A program made the position numbers and the translations under genes. Below are positions 9,327 to 17,449 of a stretch of 64,000 nucleotides of DNA, piece after piece (positions within the stretch are counted from its first letter, which is position 1; the number at the start of each line of letters is the position of its first letter). The notes under the pieces are model-generated. The model was given only the letters and a program-made list of their open reading frames with translations. It had not been told where the DNA came from and searched no databases. The DNA lies in NCBI GenBank assembly GCA_035304345.1, contig DATGQE010000003.1, forward strand, positions 1 through 64,000. Direction: 5' to 3'. The DNA is from IDS-8 sp035304345 (GTDB lineage Bacteria; Pseudomonadota; Gammaproteobacteria; Steroidobacterales; Woeseiaceae).

Positions 9327-10082
9327 TTACAAGGTATACACCGTCTTCGCTTCTCCGGAAAGAGCAAACTCGGCGGCTGCCGCCGCATGCAAACGGGTTG
9401 AATCGAACAGTGGGAGGTCGGTATCCCCGCCCTGCTCGAGATGCGACACCACATGCGTGAGGTCAGTGCAACCGAGAATCAGGGAGTCGGCACCATGATC
9501 TGCAAACCAACCAATTGCAGACCGAATCAACTGTACACCAAGCTCGGAAACCTCGCCGCTGATGAGTTCTTCCAGTATGAGCTGCTGGATCGATTGGGCG
9601 AGCTCAAACGAGGGTGAAATGACTTTGAGTCCGAACTTTTCCGCACACCTCTGGTACAAGCCGGACTCTTCGGTTTTCACCGTGCTGAGCAATCCGGGTG
9701 CTCTCAACCCGGCCGACTTGAGGGCATGGCAGACCGGCTCCGCGATGTCCAGAACCGGCAATCGAACTTGCTCCCGCGTACGGCCGAGCAATGCATAGGC
9801 GGTATTGGCACAAATGAGCAGGAAATCTGCACCACCCGCCTTCAAAGCTGCTGCGGCGTCGGCGATCTGTTGCTCCGCGGCATCCCAACGGCCTGTGCGC
9901 GTATTCTCAACGAGTTCCTCGAAGTTCAGGGAGCTGTACAAGAGCTTCAACCGACTCACGCCCTTGCCATGAGCATCTCGCACAGTAAAGGAGTGCAGCG
10001 CCTTGAGGTAGACACAGTCCGTATGCGCCGATAAACCGACCAGGCCGGGTATCAGCCGCTGAGGTTCATCCCTGAGCGTCAT
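9327..10082 (-). CDS. Aspartate/glutamate racemase family protein (YgeA-like)
   Basis: A 251-residue cytosolic protein of the Asp/Glu/hydantoin racemase superfamily. The two catalytic cysteine contexts are present: LLICANTAY and ILGCTDLTHV. The layout, including SSLNFEEL and a C-terminal PLFDSTRLHA, resembles the broad-specificity racemase YgeA more than hydantoin racemase HyuE. The ATG at 10082 was chosen over a longer open frame because it overlaps the stop of the TonB receptor gene (ATGA), a standard translational coupling arrangement, and the family N-terminus begins there. Context suggests it epimerises amino acids released by the hydantoinase or amidohydrolase, or a ring precursor. Confidence 0.85.
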   Translation of the reverse strand: MTLRDEPQRLIPGLVGLSAHTDCVYLKALHSFTVRDAHGKGVSRLKLLYSSLNFEELVENTRTGRWDAAEQQIADAAAALKAGGADFLLICANTAYALLGRTREQVRLPVLDIAEPVCHALKSAGLRAPGLLSTVKTEESGLYQRCAEKFGLKVISPSFELAQSIQQLILEELISGEVSELGVQLIRSAIGWFADHGADSLILGCTDLTHVVSHLEQGGDTDLPLFDSTRLHAAAAAEFALSGEAKTVYTL

Positions 10083-12190
10083 CGGAACGAGTAGAACATC
10101 TGGCCGCCATACAGACGTGGCGGGGGGATCATGACACCAACGATATCCGGCGTAATTCCTTCGAAGGCATAGGTGGGTTCCCGCTGATTCGTAAGATTGT
10201 CGGCGAACAGCCGAAATCCCCAAGTACCGGACGGCGCCAGGTACTGGAGTCGGAGGTTGATGGTTTCGTGGGCCTTGCCGCCGTAAGGAAACTGGTTGGC
10301 CTCCGTGAAGTAAACGTCGCTGACGTAGCGGAGCTCCAGCCTCGGCATCAGGCTGCCGCCATTCGGCAACGGGAACTCGTGCTCGGCATCGAGCGAGACC
10401 TGCCATTCAGGAGCATTGTTCAAGTGGTTGCCGCCGTTGTCGACAGGGCTGCCTGCAATCACGTATGCATAGTCGGAGTAGGTGGCGTCCAGGTATGTGA
10501 TGGTGGCAGACAACGTGGACGAGTCACCCGGTCTGGCGAGCAGCTCGACCTCGAGCCCGTTGATCCGCGCCGTTGCTGCGTTACGAAGACTAAACAGCGT
10601 CGTTACCGGATCAGGCGAACGGACCTGCAGGTCACTGTAGTCGGCAGCAAACATCGACGCATTGGCCCGCAGACGCCGTGCAAAGAACTCCCCTTTCACT
10701 CCAACTTCGTAGGACCAGACTTCCTCCGGGTCGACACCGGCCTCAGGGCCGGTGACCGGCTCGGTAAAATTCCAGCCACCGCTGCGAAAGCCTTTCGTGA
10801 CACTCACATACCCGAATACATCCTCCGTCCATTGATACTCGAGGACCAATCTCGGCGTCAGCGCATCCCACTCGTCCTCGTCGTTCTCGTACAGGCCATC
10901 ACAAACGCCCGGCGTAAGATTGGAAAGGTTTGTGTAGGCACCGGCAGCGTTGCACAAATGCCATTGCTTATCATCGACCGTGTACCGAGCCCCGGCAGTC
11001 AGTTTCAGCAGGTCGGTGATCTGGTATCCCAGCTCAACGAATCCCGCCCTCGAGGAAGTCTTCAGGTCGCCGTAGAAGTTCAGCCCCAGGGGCAGGAACA
11101 GCAGCACGAAGTTGGTACGGTTCTGCGCTGTTTCCCGGTAATAGTTGGCACCGACGATCCAGCTAAAGGCACTATCGGAGGAGGATGCCAGGCGCAACTC
11201 CTGGTACCACTGGCGTGAACCGATCGGATCCATCAGCACTTGCGTCAGACCCACATTGGCGGAGGAGCTCAGGTAGAACGTGTCAGCGCGCGTATAGCCC
11301 GTGACGGACGTGAACTGGCTATTGCCAATCAGGCCCGTGACATTCAAGGTGCCGCTTGAAAAGCGCTTTGTGGACTCGTTTGGCTCGGTCGCCGGAATTA
11401 CGTCTACGGGGAGTGCATCCAGGGCATTCTTGTAAGCAAAACTCGCGTCATTCTTTCCATGATAGCCACGCAACGTGACATCCCAGTCACCAGGAGCAGC
11501 CCACCGGAGAGCGCCTGTGAACATGGTGTTGTTCATGTCATTGAGCAGCTCCCCGGAGGTCGGGTTGAAGGAATAGCCATCCCGTGCAGCATGACCGGCC
11601 GCGATCTTGCCATAGAGCCGATCCTCGAGAACGGGTCCGCTGAGCAGGAAGCGTGCCTGGTAACCATTCAGGTTGGTCAGCGATGCGTCAGCCTTCAGCT
11701 TGACCTCCGGTCCCGGTGTCAGCGTGTGTATGACGATCGCACCGCCAGTCGCATTGCGCCCGTACAGCGTGCCCTGCGGTCCGCGCAGTACTTCGATGCT
11801 GTCAACGTCGATGAAGCTGAACTGGTTCGTGAATGGCTTGCCTTGATAGACACCGTCCACATAGATCCCGACGCCTTCGTCGGCTCCCACGGACAGGTTG
11901 AGGGAGCCAATGCCGCGGATGGCTACAGGCGAGCTGCCGAGGCTGTTGTCGCCGCCAACAAACAGGCCCGGAGTGATACCGCTCAGGTCCGAAAGGCCGG
12001 AGATCTGGCCGGCATCGAGATCGTCCCCGGTAAATGCCGTGATGGCCATCGCCGTGCTCTGCAAACTGGTGTCGCGCTTTGTCGCGGTGACGACGATCTC
12101 GTCCAGTGCCTGTGCCCGGATCGACGGAGAGCAAAGCGATGCGATCAAGATGCAAGCGACGGAGTGGCTTGCGTGGCTGTGTTTCCTCAT
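10079..12190 (-). CDS. TonB-dependent outer-membrane receptor
   Basis: A 703-residue receptor. It has an N-terminal signal peptide ending near SIRA-QALDE, a TonB-box-like DEIVVTATKR, then a plug domain with the usual IRGIGS and IEVLRGPQGTLYGRNATGG motifs, and a 22-strand-type barrel ending in an aromatic residue followed by Arg (MFYSFR). The ATG at 12190, preceded by GGGAG, was preferred to a GTG nine codons upstream. The plug resembles receptors for organic nutrients more than classical siderophore receptors, and no Fur box is visible. The racemase follows with a 4-base overlap. The likely cargo is the substrate of the hyu locus, by context only. Confidence 0.9.
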   Translation of the reverse strand: MRKHSHASHSVACILIASLCSPSIRAQALDEIVVTATKRDTSLQSTAMAITAFTGDDLDAGQISGLSDLSGITPGLFVGGDNSLGSSPVAIRGIGSLNLSVGADEGVGIYVDGVYQGKPFTNQFSFIDVDSIEVLRGPQGTLYGRNATGGAIVIHTLTPGPEVKLKADASLTNLNGYQARFLLSGPVLEDRLYGKIAAGHAARDGYSFNPTSGELLNDMNNTMFTGALRWAAPGDWDVTLRGYHGKNDASFAYKNALDALPVDVIPATEPNESTKRFSSGTLNVTGLIGNSQFTSVTGYTRADTFYLSSSANVGLTQVLMDPIGSRQWYQELRLASSSDSAFSWIVGANYYRETAQNRTNFVLLFLPLGLNFYGDLKTSSRAGFVELGYQITDLLKLTAGARYTVDDKQWHLCNAAGAYTNLSNLTPGVCDGLYENDEDEWDALTPRLVLEYQWTEDVFGYVSVTKGFRSGGWNFTEPVTGPEAGVDPEEVWSYEVGVKGEFFARRLRANASMFAADYSDLQVRSPDPVTTLFSLRNAATARINGLEVELLARPGDSSTLSATITYLDATYSDYAYVIAGSPVDNGGNHLNNAPEWQVSLDAEHEFPLPNGGSLMPRLELRYVSDVYFTEANQFPYGGKAHETINLRLQYLAPSGTWGFRLFADNLTNQREPTYAFEGITPDIVGVMIPPPRLYGGQMFYSFR

Positions 12191-12219
12191 CGTCTCCCAC
12201 CCCCATTGGGAGATCACTG

Positions 12220-12227
12220 ACCCGGGT
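12220..12227. promoter_or_regulatory. ACCCGGGT palindrome upstream of the TonB receptor
   Basis: Copy of the palindrome found before the LAL regulator gene, at a similar distance (about 33 bases) from the start codon. Read in the direction of transcription both copies share CACCCGGGT. It may be an operator or coincidence in GC-rich DNA. Confidence 0.3.
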
Positions 12228-12316
12228 GTGTTGTGCGCTTATCGCTCCAACATGCACCCACGTTGATATTGGGTCACAACCATCTCAACGCATCAATGCA
12301 ACGCAGGTACCGCGCG

Positions 12317-12346
12317 GGGGGAGTCGGGCCGGCACGATGGGGGAGT
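12317..12346. promoter_or_regulatory. Paired GGGGGAGT boxes (22-bp spacing) before the TonB receptor-racemase operon
   Basis: GGGGGAGT occurs at 12317-12324 and again at 12339-12346 on the plus strand, a 22-bp direct repeat (two helical turns), 127-156 bases upstream of the receptor start. Orientation relative to transcription matches the pairs before hyuA and the M20 gene. This is the candidate binding site of the MalT-like regulator. Confidence 0.5.
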
Positions 12347-12366
12347 ACGCAGGATAGAGCCCGCGC

Positions 12367-13545
12367 TCAGTTGGCGGCCGCTTCGAGAAGCGCTTCGGCC
12401 AGTCTCACCCAGTACTCGGCCCCGATAGGCAATAGCCGGTCGTTGAAGTCGTAGCAAGGGTCGTGCGGCATGTGTGTGTGCTCGTGGTCGCCACTACCCA
12501 GCAGCAAGTAGCATCCAGGTGTGCTCTGCAACAGATACGCAAAATCGTCAGAGCCCATCAATGGTCCGAGCTCTCCATCGACATTCGTTGCGCCAACCAG
12601 CGCGCGGGCGACTTCCAGGCTCCGATGCGTGCAGGCAGGATCGTTCACGAGGACCGGAAACATCGGTTTGACGATCACGTCGATGTGGGCACCGGTCGCG
12701 CCGGCAACACCCGCGGCGATCTCCTTCAGCCGGTGCATCATACGGTCCCCTTCCCTGGCCTCGAGGTAGCGCAAGCCGCCCCCGATGTGAGCCGACGAAG
12801 GGATCACGTTGTAGGCGTCTCCGGAATGCAGCTGTGTCAAGCTCAGCACGGTCGGGGTCGTGGGATCGGCGTTACGGCTGACGAGTGCCTGCAACGCCTG
12901 TATGAGCAGGCTGGCTGCATGGATAGGGTCCACACAGTGCTGTGGCAGACCAGCATGCCCTCCCTTGCCCTTGATCTCGATATCGATCTGTGCCGATCCG
13001 GCCATGAAAGCACCCACGCGCGTGCCGATCGTGCCAAGAGGTGCTCCCGGCCAGTTGTGTATTGCATAGATGGAGTCGCACGGAAATCGCTCGAACAAGC
13101 CGGCATCTATCATGGCCTGTGCGCCTCCAAGACCTTCTTCTGCCGGCTGGAAGATGAAATGAATGGTGCCGTCGAAGGCACGGCGGCGGCTGAGGGCGGT
13201 GGCTGCCGCCAGCAGGATGGCCGTATGACCATCGTGCCCGCACCCGTGGAAGGCGTGTGGCCTGGTCGATCGCCATTTCGGGGTTCCCTGCTCGGCAACG
13301 GGCAGAGCATCCATGTCCGCACGCAATCCAATGGAGCGAGAGCTCGTTCCGCACGAGAGAGAGCCAACCACGCCTGTTTTCCCGATCCCGGTGGATACCT
13401 GCATTCCGAGGCGGGCGAGGACACCGGCGACGAGGGCTGAAGTCCTGTGCTCCTGGAAGCCCACCTCCGGATTGGCGTGCAGCTCGCGACGCCAGGTCCG
13501 CGCACGTCGCTCCAGACGCCTGACTTCGGGGGACAGTTGATCCAT
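12367..13545 (-). CDS. M20 family amidohydrolase (hippurate/N-acyl-amino-acid hydrolase-like)
   Basis: A 392-residue cytosolic metallopeptidase of subfamily M20D. Metal and catalytic motifs are visible: LRADMDALPV, FHGCGHDGHTA, FQPAEEGLGGA (catalytic Glu) and KGGHAGLPQH in the dimerisation/lid domain. Relatives cleave N-acyl, N-aroyl or IAA-conjugated amino acids. In this locus it could hydrolyse the N-substituted amino acid left after ring opening by HyuAB, which is inference. The ATG at 13545 was preferred to a TTG twelve codons upstream. A box pair lies 57-86 bases ahead. The gene is transcribed toward the TonB receptor operon, with its own promoter. Confidence 0.88.
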   Translation of the reverse strand: MDQLSPEVRRLERRARTWRRELHANPEVGFQEHRTSALVAGVLARLGMQVSTGIGKTGVVGSLSCGTSSRSIGLRADMDALPVAEQGTPKWRSTRPHAFHGCGHDGHTAILLAAATALSRRRAFDGTIHFIFQPAEEGLGGAQAMIDAGLFERFPCDSIYAIHNWPGAPLGTIGTRVGAFMAGSAQIDIEIKGKGGHAGLPQHCVDPIHAASLLIQALQALVSRNADPTTPTVLSLTQLHSGDAYNVIPSSAHIGGGLRYLEAREGDRMMHRLKEIAAGVAGATGAHIDVIVKPMFPVLVNDPACTHRSLEVARALVGATNVDGELGPLMGSDDFAYLLQSTPGCYLLLGSGDHEHTHMPHDPCYDFNDRLLPIGAEYWVRLAEALLEAAAN

Positions 13546-13601
13546 CCCGGCTACGTAACGCACCCCGGCGCCGCCGCGCAAGGGACGGTTGCCCGACGCA
13601 C

Positions 13602-13631
13602 GGGGGAGTAGCCCCGATCAGATGGGGGAGA
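13602..13631. promoter_or_regulatory. Paired GGGGGAG boxes (22-bp spacing) before the M20 gene
   Basis: GGGGGAGT at 13602-13609 and GGGGGAGA at 13624-13631, again 22 bp apart and with the same orientation relative to transcription as at hyuA and the TonB receptor. A degenerate third copy (AAGGGA, 13580-13585) falls at the next 22-bp step. Confidence 0.5.
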
Positions 13632-13676
13632 AGGGTGATCGAGATCCCTGGTCGGCTTGCGCCACGCCGGGTCGGC

Positions 13677-15629
13677 TCAGTGCACGCTGGCGTCCTGCGC
13701 TCCTTCCTTCCCCTCCGCCTTCGCGATCACCCGCTCGACCGAGCCCGTGGTGATCGGGTGGTAGCCCGGGCGGGCGTCCGCGAGCACCTGCTTCGCGAGC
13801 GCGAGCCCTTCCGGCGTCTCTGCCAGCGCCTCGTAGGTCGGCATGATCAGCTTGCGCCGTCCGATCTGCTTCAGGAACGCGGCCATCGCTTCGGTCGCCT
13901 GCGCGTAACCGCTGCGCACGGTGAGCGGGTACCAGCGCATAGCGATCTCGCCGTTCGCGGTGCCGGTGAAGCCGTAGGCAGCGTCGAGCGCGGCGAGCTG
14001 CTCGTGGCCCAGCGTCTTCGGCAGCCCGTCGAGGAAATGCAGCCATTCCTGCGTGCTCCAGGCCTCCGTGACGCGGCTCTCCGGCAGGGTGCCGTCGGCG
14101 AGCCACGCCTCGCGCACGGCATCGACCGCCTGCAACCGCCCTGACACGACCTGCGGCGCGGACTCGGGAATGGTGGTGCCGTAGATCCACTCCTCCAGCT
14201 CCGCGCGCGTCACCTTGCCCGGATGCTTGTCGAGCAGGTTGGCCTGCGCGTACTCGATGAACCGAGTCGTGGGGATCGACCGGAACGCGAAGTGATCGAA
14301 GTAGCCGCGCAGGAACGTGTCGAACGCCGCGCGGCCGAAACGCTCCTCCAGGAAGTGCAGGAACCAGGCGCCCTTGTCGTAGGCGACCTCACTCAGCGGG
14401 TCGCCGGCCTTGACCTCGACCTCCGGGCGTATGGCGAGCGCGCGCGCCTGCTCCGGCATGTCGGCCAGGCTCTCGCGCAGCGCGTTGCGCGCGATCACGT
14501 ACTCCATGTCGGCGAGCTCCTTGCCGTACAGCGCCTCGACGATGCGGTTCTCCACGTAGCTCGTCACGCCCTCGTTCAGCCAGGCGTCCTTCGGCGTGGC
14601 GAACGTCACGAGGTTGCCCGACCAGCTATGCGCCAGCTCGTGCGCGATCAACGCCACCAGCGACTTGTCGCCGACGATCACCGTCGGCGTGATGAAGCTG
14701 AGCCGCGGGTTCTCCATGCCGCCGTACGGGAACGACGGCGGAAGCACCAGCATGTCGTAGCGCTCCCAGCGGTACGGGCCGTACAGCTCCTCGGTTACCT
14801 GGATCATGCGCTCGGTGTCGGCGAATTCGGCGGCGGCCTTTTCCACCATCGCCGGTTCCGCCCAGACGCCGCTGCGCTCGCTGATCGGCTCGAAGACCAG
14901 GTCGCCGGCGGCGATCGCGAGCAGGTAGGAGGGAATCGGCTGCGGCATCTCGAAGCGGTAGTCCCCGTCCCGCGCTGCGTGCGGATCGTTGTCGGCGCTC
15001 ATCAGCACCATCACGTTCCCGGGCGATTTCACGTGCGCGGTGTAGGTGAAGCGCACGCTCGGCGTGTCCTGCAGCGGCACCCACGAGCGCGCATGGATCT
15101 GCTGCGACTGGCTGAACATGAACGGCTGCTTGCCGCCCTGGGTCATCGCCGGGGTGAGCCATTGCAGTCCGGAGGCCTCGGGCGACGTGCGATAGCTCAC
15201 GCGCACGCGCTCCGGCTGCCCGGGCGTGCGAATGGTGAGCTTGCTGCCGAGCGGCGCCACGGGATCGGCGAGGACGTACTCGAGGTCGCTCCACGACCCG
15301 TCCGCCTGCTCCGCCGCGACCCGCTCGATCGCGAGGTCGCGGCTGTCGAGCACGAGCTCGGTCGCGTTCGGGTCGCGCCAGTCGAGCCGGTAGGTGGCGC
15401 TGCCGGCGAGCTCCTTCTTCTCGAAGCTGAGCTCGAGCTCCAGCGCGAGATGCTCGATCCGCGCCTTCTCCGGCTCGGCATACGAGAGCGGATCGTGCTC
15501 GGCGAAGGTCGAGGGCGCGGGCGCACCGGCATCCGGCCGGGCCGCGTCGTCGCCGACGGGCGTGCTCTCGGGCGAGCAACCGCCGCCCACGGCAACGGCG
15601 GCGACGAGCATCACGAGGCTGGAACGCAT
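13677..15629 (-). CDS. M1 family metallo-aminopeptidase, lipoprotein
   Basis: A 650-residue zinc aminopeptidase of the leukotriene-A4-hydrolase/aminopeptidase B type. A lipoprotein signal precedes Cys18 (VGGGCS), so the enzyme is probably anchored to a membrane facing the periplasm. The substrate-binding loop YGGMENP lies at 302-308, the zinc motif HELAH at 330-334 and the third ligand Glu353 in LNEGVTS. The C-terminal 150 residues form the helical LTA4-hydrolase-like domain. A GGGAG site precedes the ATG. It lies at the 3' end of a possible archease-capA-M1 transcription unit, with gaps of 55-63 bases. It should trim N-terminal residues from peptides. Confidence 0.93.
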   Translation of the reverse strand: MRSSLVMLVAAVAVGGGCSPESTPVGDDAARPDAGAPAPSTFAEHDPLSYAEPEKARIEHLALELELSFEKKELAGSATYRLDWRDPNATELVLDSRDLAIERVAAEQADGSWSDLEYVLADPVAPLGSKLTIRTPGQPERVRVSYRTSPEASGLQWLTPAMTQGGKQPFMFSQSQQIHARSWVPLQDTPSVRFTYTAHVKSPGNVMVLMSADNDPHAARDGDYRFEMPQPIPSYLLAIAAGDLVFEPISERSGVWAEPAMVEKAAAEFADTERMIQVTEELYGPYRWERYDMLVLPPSFPYGGMENPRLSFITPTVIVGDKSLVALIAHELAHSWSGNLVTFATPKDAWLNEGVTSYVENRIVEALYGKELADMEYVIARNALRESLADMPEQARALAIRPEVEVKAGDPLSEVAYDKGAWFLHFLEERFGRAAFDTFLRGYFDHFAFRSIPTTRFIEYAQANLLDKHPGKVTRAELEEWIYGTTIPESAPQVVSGRLQAVDAVREAWLADGTLPESRVTEAWSTQEWLHFLDGLPKTLGHEQLAALDAAYGFTGTANGEIAMRWYPLTVRSGYAQATEAMAAFLKQIGRRKLIMPTYEALAETPEGLALAKQVLADARPGYHPITTGSVERVIAKAEGKEGAQDASVH

Positions 15630-15684
15630 GAGTGACTCCCTGTTGCGATCGAGCGGCCGAGTGTAGCGCCGGCAGGCGGGCAGG

Positions 15685-16797
15685 TCAGCGCCGTTGCAGC
15701 CTGAGCTTGCCTTCCGCCGTGCGCTCGAGGCGCGTGCCGAGCGCCTCGCCTTCGCGGTTCAGCACCGCCTCGAGCCACGCCGTGTCCTCCGGCGACGCCG
15801 GCTCCAGGCGCATGCGGCGCAGCCTGAACGGCGTAATCTCGAGGCCGAGTAGCTCGCCGGCGGACGGCTCGACGTCCGCGATCCACATCAGCGCGAGGTC
15901 GCCGCGATACTGCTCGTAGCCCTGGATGCCTTCGTAGTCGGTGATGAAGTCGCCGCAGCCGTAGAGGATCGGCCGGCCCTCGTAGATCTCGACGCCCTTC
16001 GCGTGGTGGGACGAGTGGCCGTGGACGACGTCCACGACGCCGCTGTCGACCAGCGCGTGCGCGAACGCGCGCTGCTCTTCGGGTATGCGATAGCCCCAGT
16101 TGCCGCCCCAGTGGACGGAGGCAACGACGACGTCCCCGGGCTCTTTGTGCCGCTGCATCGCGCGCGCCGCGCGTTCTGCCTGGGACCGGGACAGCCCGGT
16201 CATGTTGATTCCCGGCCCGTCCTGGCGCGCCTGCCAGGCGCGCGGGCATCCGCTCGATTCCGTGCCGAAGCCGAACACCAGCACCCGGCCCTTGCCCCCG
16301 ACGTCGACCACCGCGGGGGCGGCGGCCTCCTTTCTCGACGACCCCGCTCCGGCCGTGCGCAGCCCGGCGGCATGCAGGGTGCGCAGCGTTTCCTCCAGCC
16401 CGGCGTACCCCCAGTCGAGAACGTGGTTGTTGGCGAGCACGCAGCAGTCGATGGCGGCGGCCGTGAGGCAAGGAACGTTGCCGGGATGCATGCGGTAGTG
16501 GATGCCCTTGCCGGGCCAGTGATCGTCGCTCTGCGTGACGCTCGTCTCGAGGTTGACGATGCGTGCATCGGGCGCGGCCCGCTCGAGCTCGGCAAGTGAC
16601 GCCCCCCAGATGTAATCGAATCCCACGGGCCGCTCGATCGGCCCGTTCGCCCGTTCCGCGAGCTCGACGTACACGTTCGCGTCCCGGACGTACGCCTCGT
16701 GCAGCCGCGGATCGCCCGCGTGCGGCAGGATCTGGTCGATGCCGCGCCCGGTCATGACGTCGCCGCAGAGGAAGATCCTGATCGCGTCGCTTCGCAT
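15685..16797 (-). CDS. CapA family metallophosphatase-like protein
   Basis: A 370-residue protein with the PGA_cap (CapA) fold, related to calcineurin-type phosphoesterases. Metal-ligand motifs run in order: FLCGDVMTGR, VNLETSVT, LANNHVLDWGY, VASVHWGGNWGY and VHGHSSHH, so the active site looks intact. Classical CapA acts in poly-gamma-glutamate production, but capB and capC are absent and many stand-alone members have unknown roles. No signal peptide or transmembrane helix is obvious, unlike membrane-anchored CapA. It lies between archease and the M1 peptidase on the same strand. Confidence 0.85.
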   Translation of the reverse strand: MRSDAIRIFLCGDVMTGRGIDQILPHAGDPRLHEAYVRDANVYVELAERANGPIERPVGFDYIWGASLAELERAAPDARIVNLETSVTQSDDHWPGKGIHYRMHPGNVPCLTAAAIDCCVLANNHVLDWGYAGLEETLRTLHAAGLRTAGAGSSRKEAAAPAVVDVGGKGRVLVFGFGTESSGCPRAWQARQDGPGINMTGLSRSQAERAARAMQRHKEPGDVVVASVHWGGNWGYRIPEEQRAFAHALVDSGVVDVVHGHSSHHAKGVEIYEGRPILYGCGDFITDYEGIQGYEQYRGDLALMWIADVEPSAGELLGLEITPFRLRRMRLEPASPEDTAWLEAVLNREGEALGTRLERTAEGKLRLQRR

Positions 16798-16860
16798 TGG
16801 CCCGCTCTCATCGCTCGCCGCGCTGCGGGTCGTCCAGCCAGGGGCGACGACTTCAGCCGG

Positions 16861-17289
16861 CTACACGTCGAGCACGCACTGGGCCCGCCACAGGCCGCCG
16901 GGCTCGCGCGCGACTTCGAGCCCGGTCAGCGTCGCTCCCTTGACCTCGACCGCAGGCTCGTGCCGCCGCGGGTCCGCCGGCTCGCCCCAGGCGGACGCGC
17001 GCAGGCGCCCGTCCCGGATGCGGACCTCGAAGCGGCCGAACAGCATGTTCCTGTCGGCCATGGCGTAGACCAGCGCGTTGAGCCAGTCGTTCAGCAGCAG
17101 GTCGTGGTCGGGCGCCGTGCACTCGAGTTCCAGGCGCTCCCGGTCGGCAACCTTCGACGGGTCCGTGATCACGGCGGTCATGGCCAGCGCCGCCTGCTCG
17201 AACGCGGCTTCGAGCGTCGGCCCGAAGCCGCGCACGCCCACGTCCGCTTCGTGCGGGAAATGCTCGTAGTAGCAGGCTTTCTCCGTCAT
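16861..17289 (-). CDS. Archease
   Basis: A 142-residue protein with the archease signature: YYEHFPHEADVGVRGFG near the start and HDLLLNDWLNALVY in the middle. Archease stimulates the RNA ligase RtcB by promoting guanylation and multiple turnover. The rtcB gene is present 2.4 kb away at 19693-21123, on the same strand but beyond a B12-dependent ribonucleotide reductase gene. The acidic residues in HEADVG expected to bind metal are present. It diverges from nrdJ across a 160-base gap. Identification is firm. Confidence 0.92.
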   Translation of the reverse strand: MTEKACYYEHFPHEADVGVRGFGPTLEAAFEQAALAMTAVITDPSKVADRERLELECTAPDHDLLLNDWLNALVYAMADRNMLFGRFEVRIRDGRLRASAWGEPADPRRHEPAVEVKGATLTGLEVAREPGGLWRAQCVLDV

Positions 17290-17449
17290 TGGACGCGGTC
17301 CGGACCCGTCTGGCCACCCGTCTCCATCGTACCCCTCGCCACGGGGACCCGCGACCGGCGCGGCCGTGCCCCACCGTCTATCGTAAGTAGTGATCCCGAT
17401 TCAGGGTCTCCTGCGACCGTCCTAGCATCGGGCATTGGAGGAATTCGGC

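Noticed and set aside
15685..16797. Poly-gamma-glutamate capsule operon
   Set aside because: Only a CapA-like protein is present; capB, capC and capE are absent.
17290..17449. Cobalamin riboswitch upstream of the B12-dependent reductase
   Set aside because: No B12-box-like sequence or suitable fold seen in the gap.
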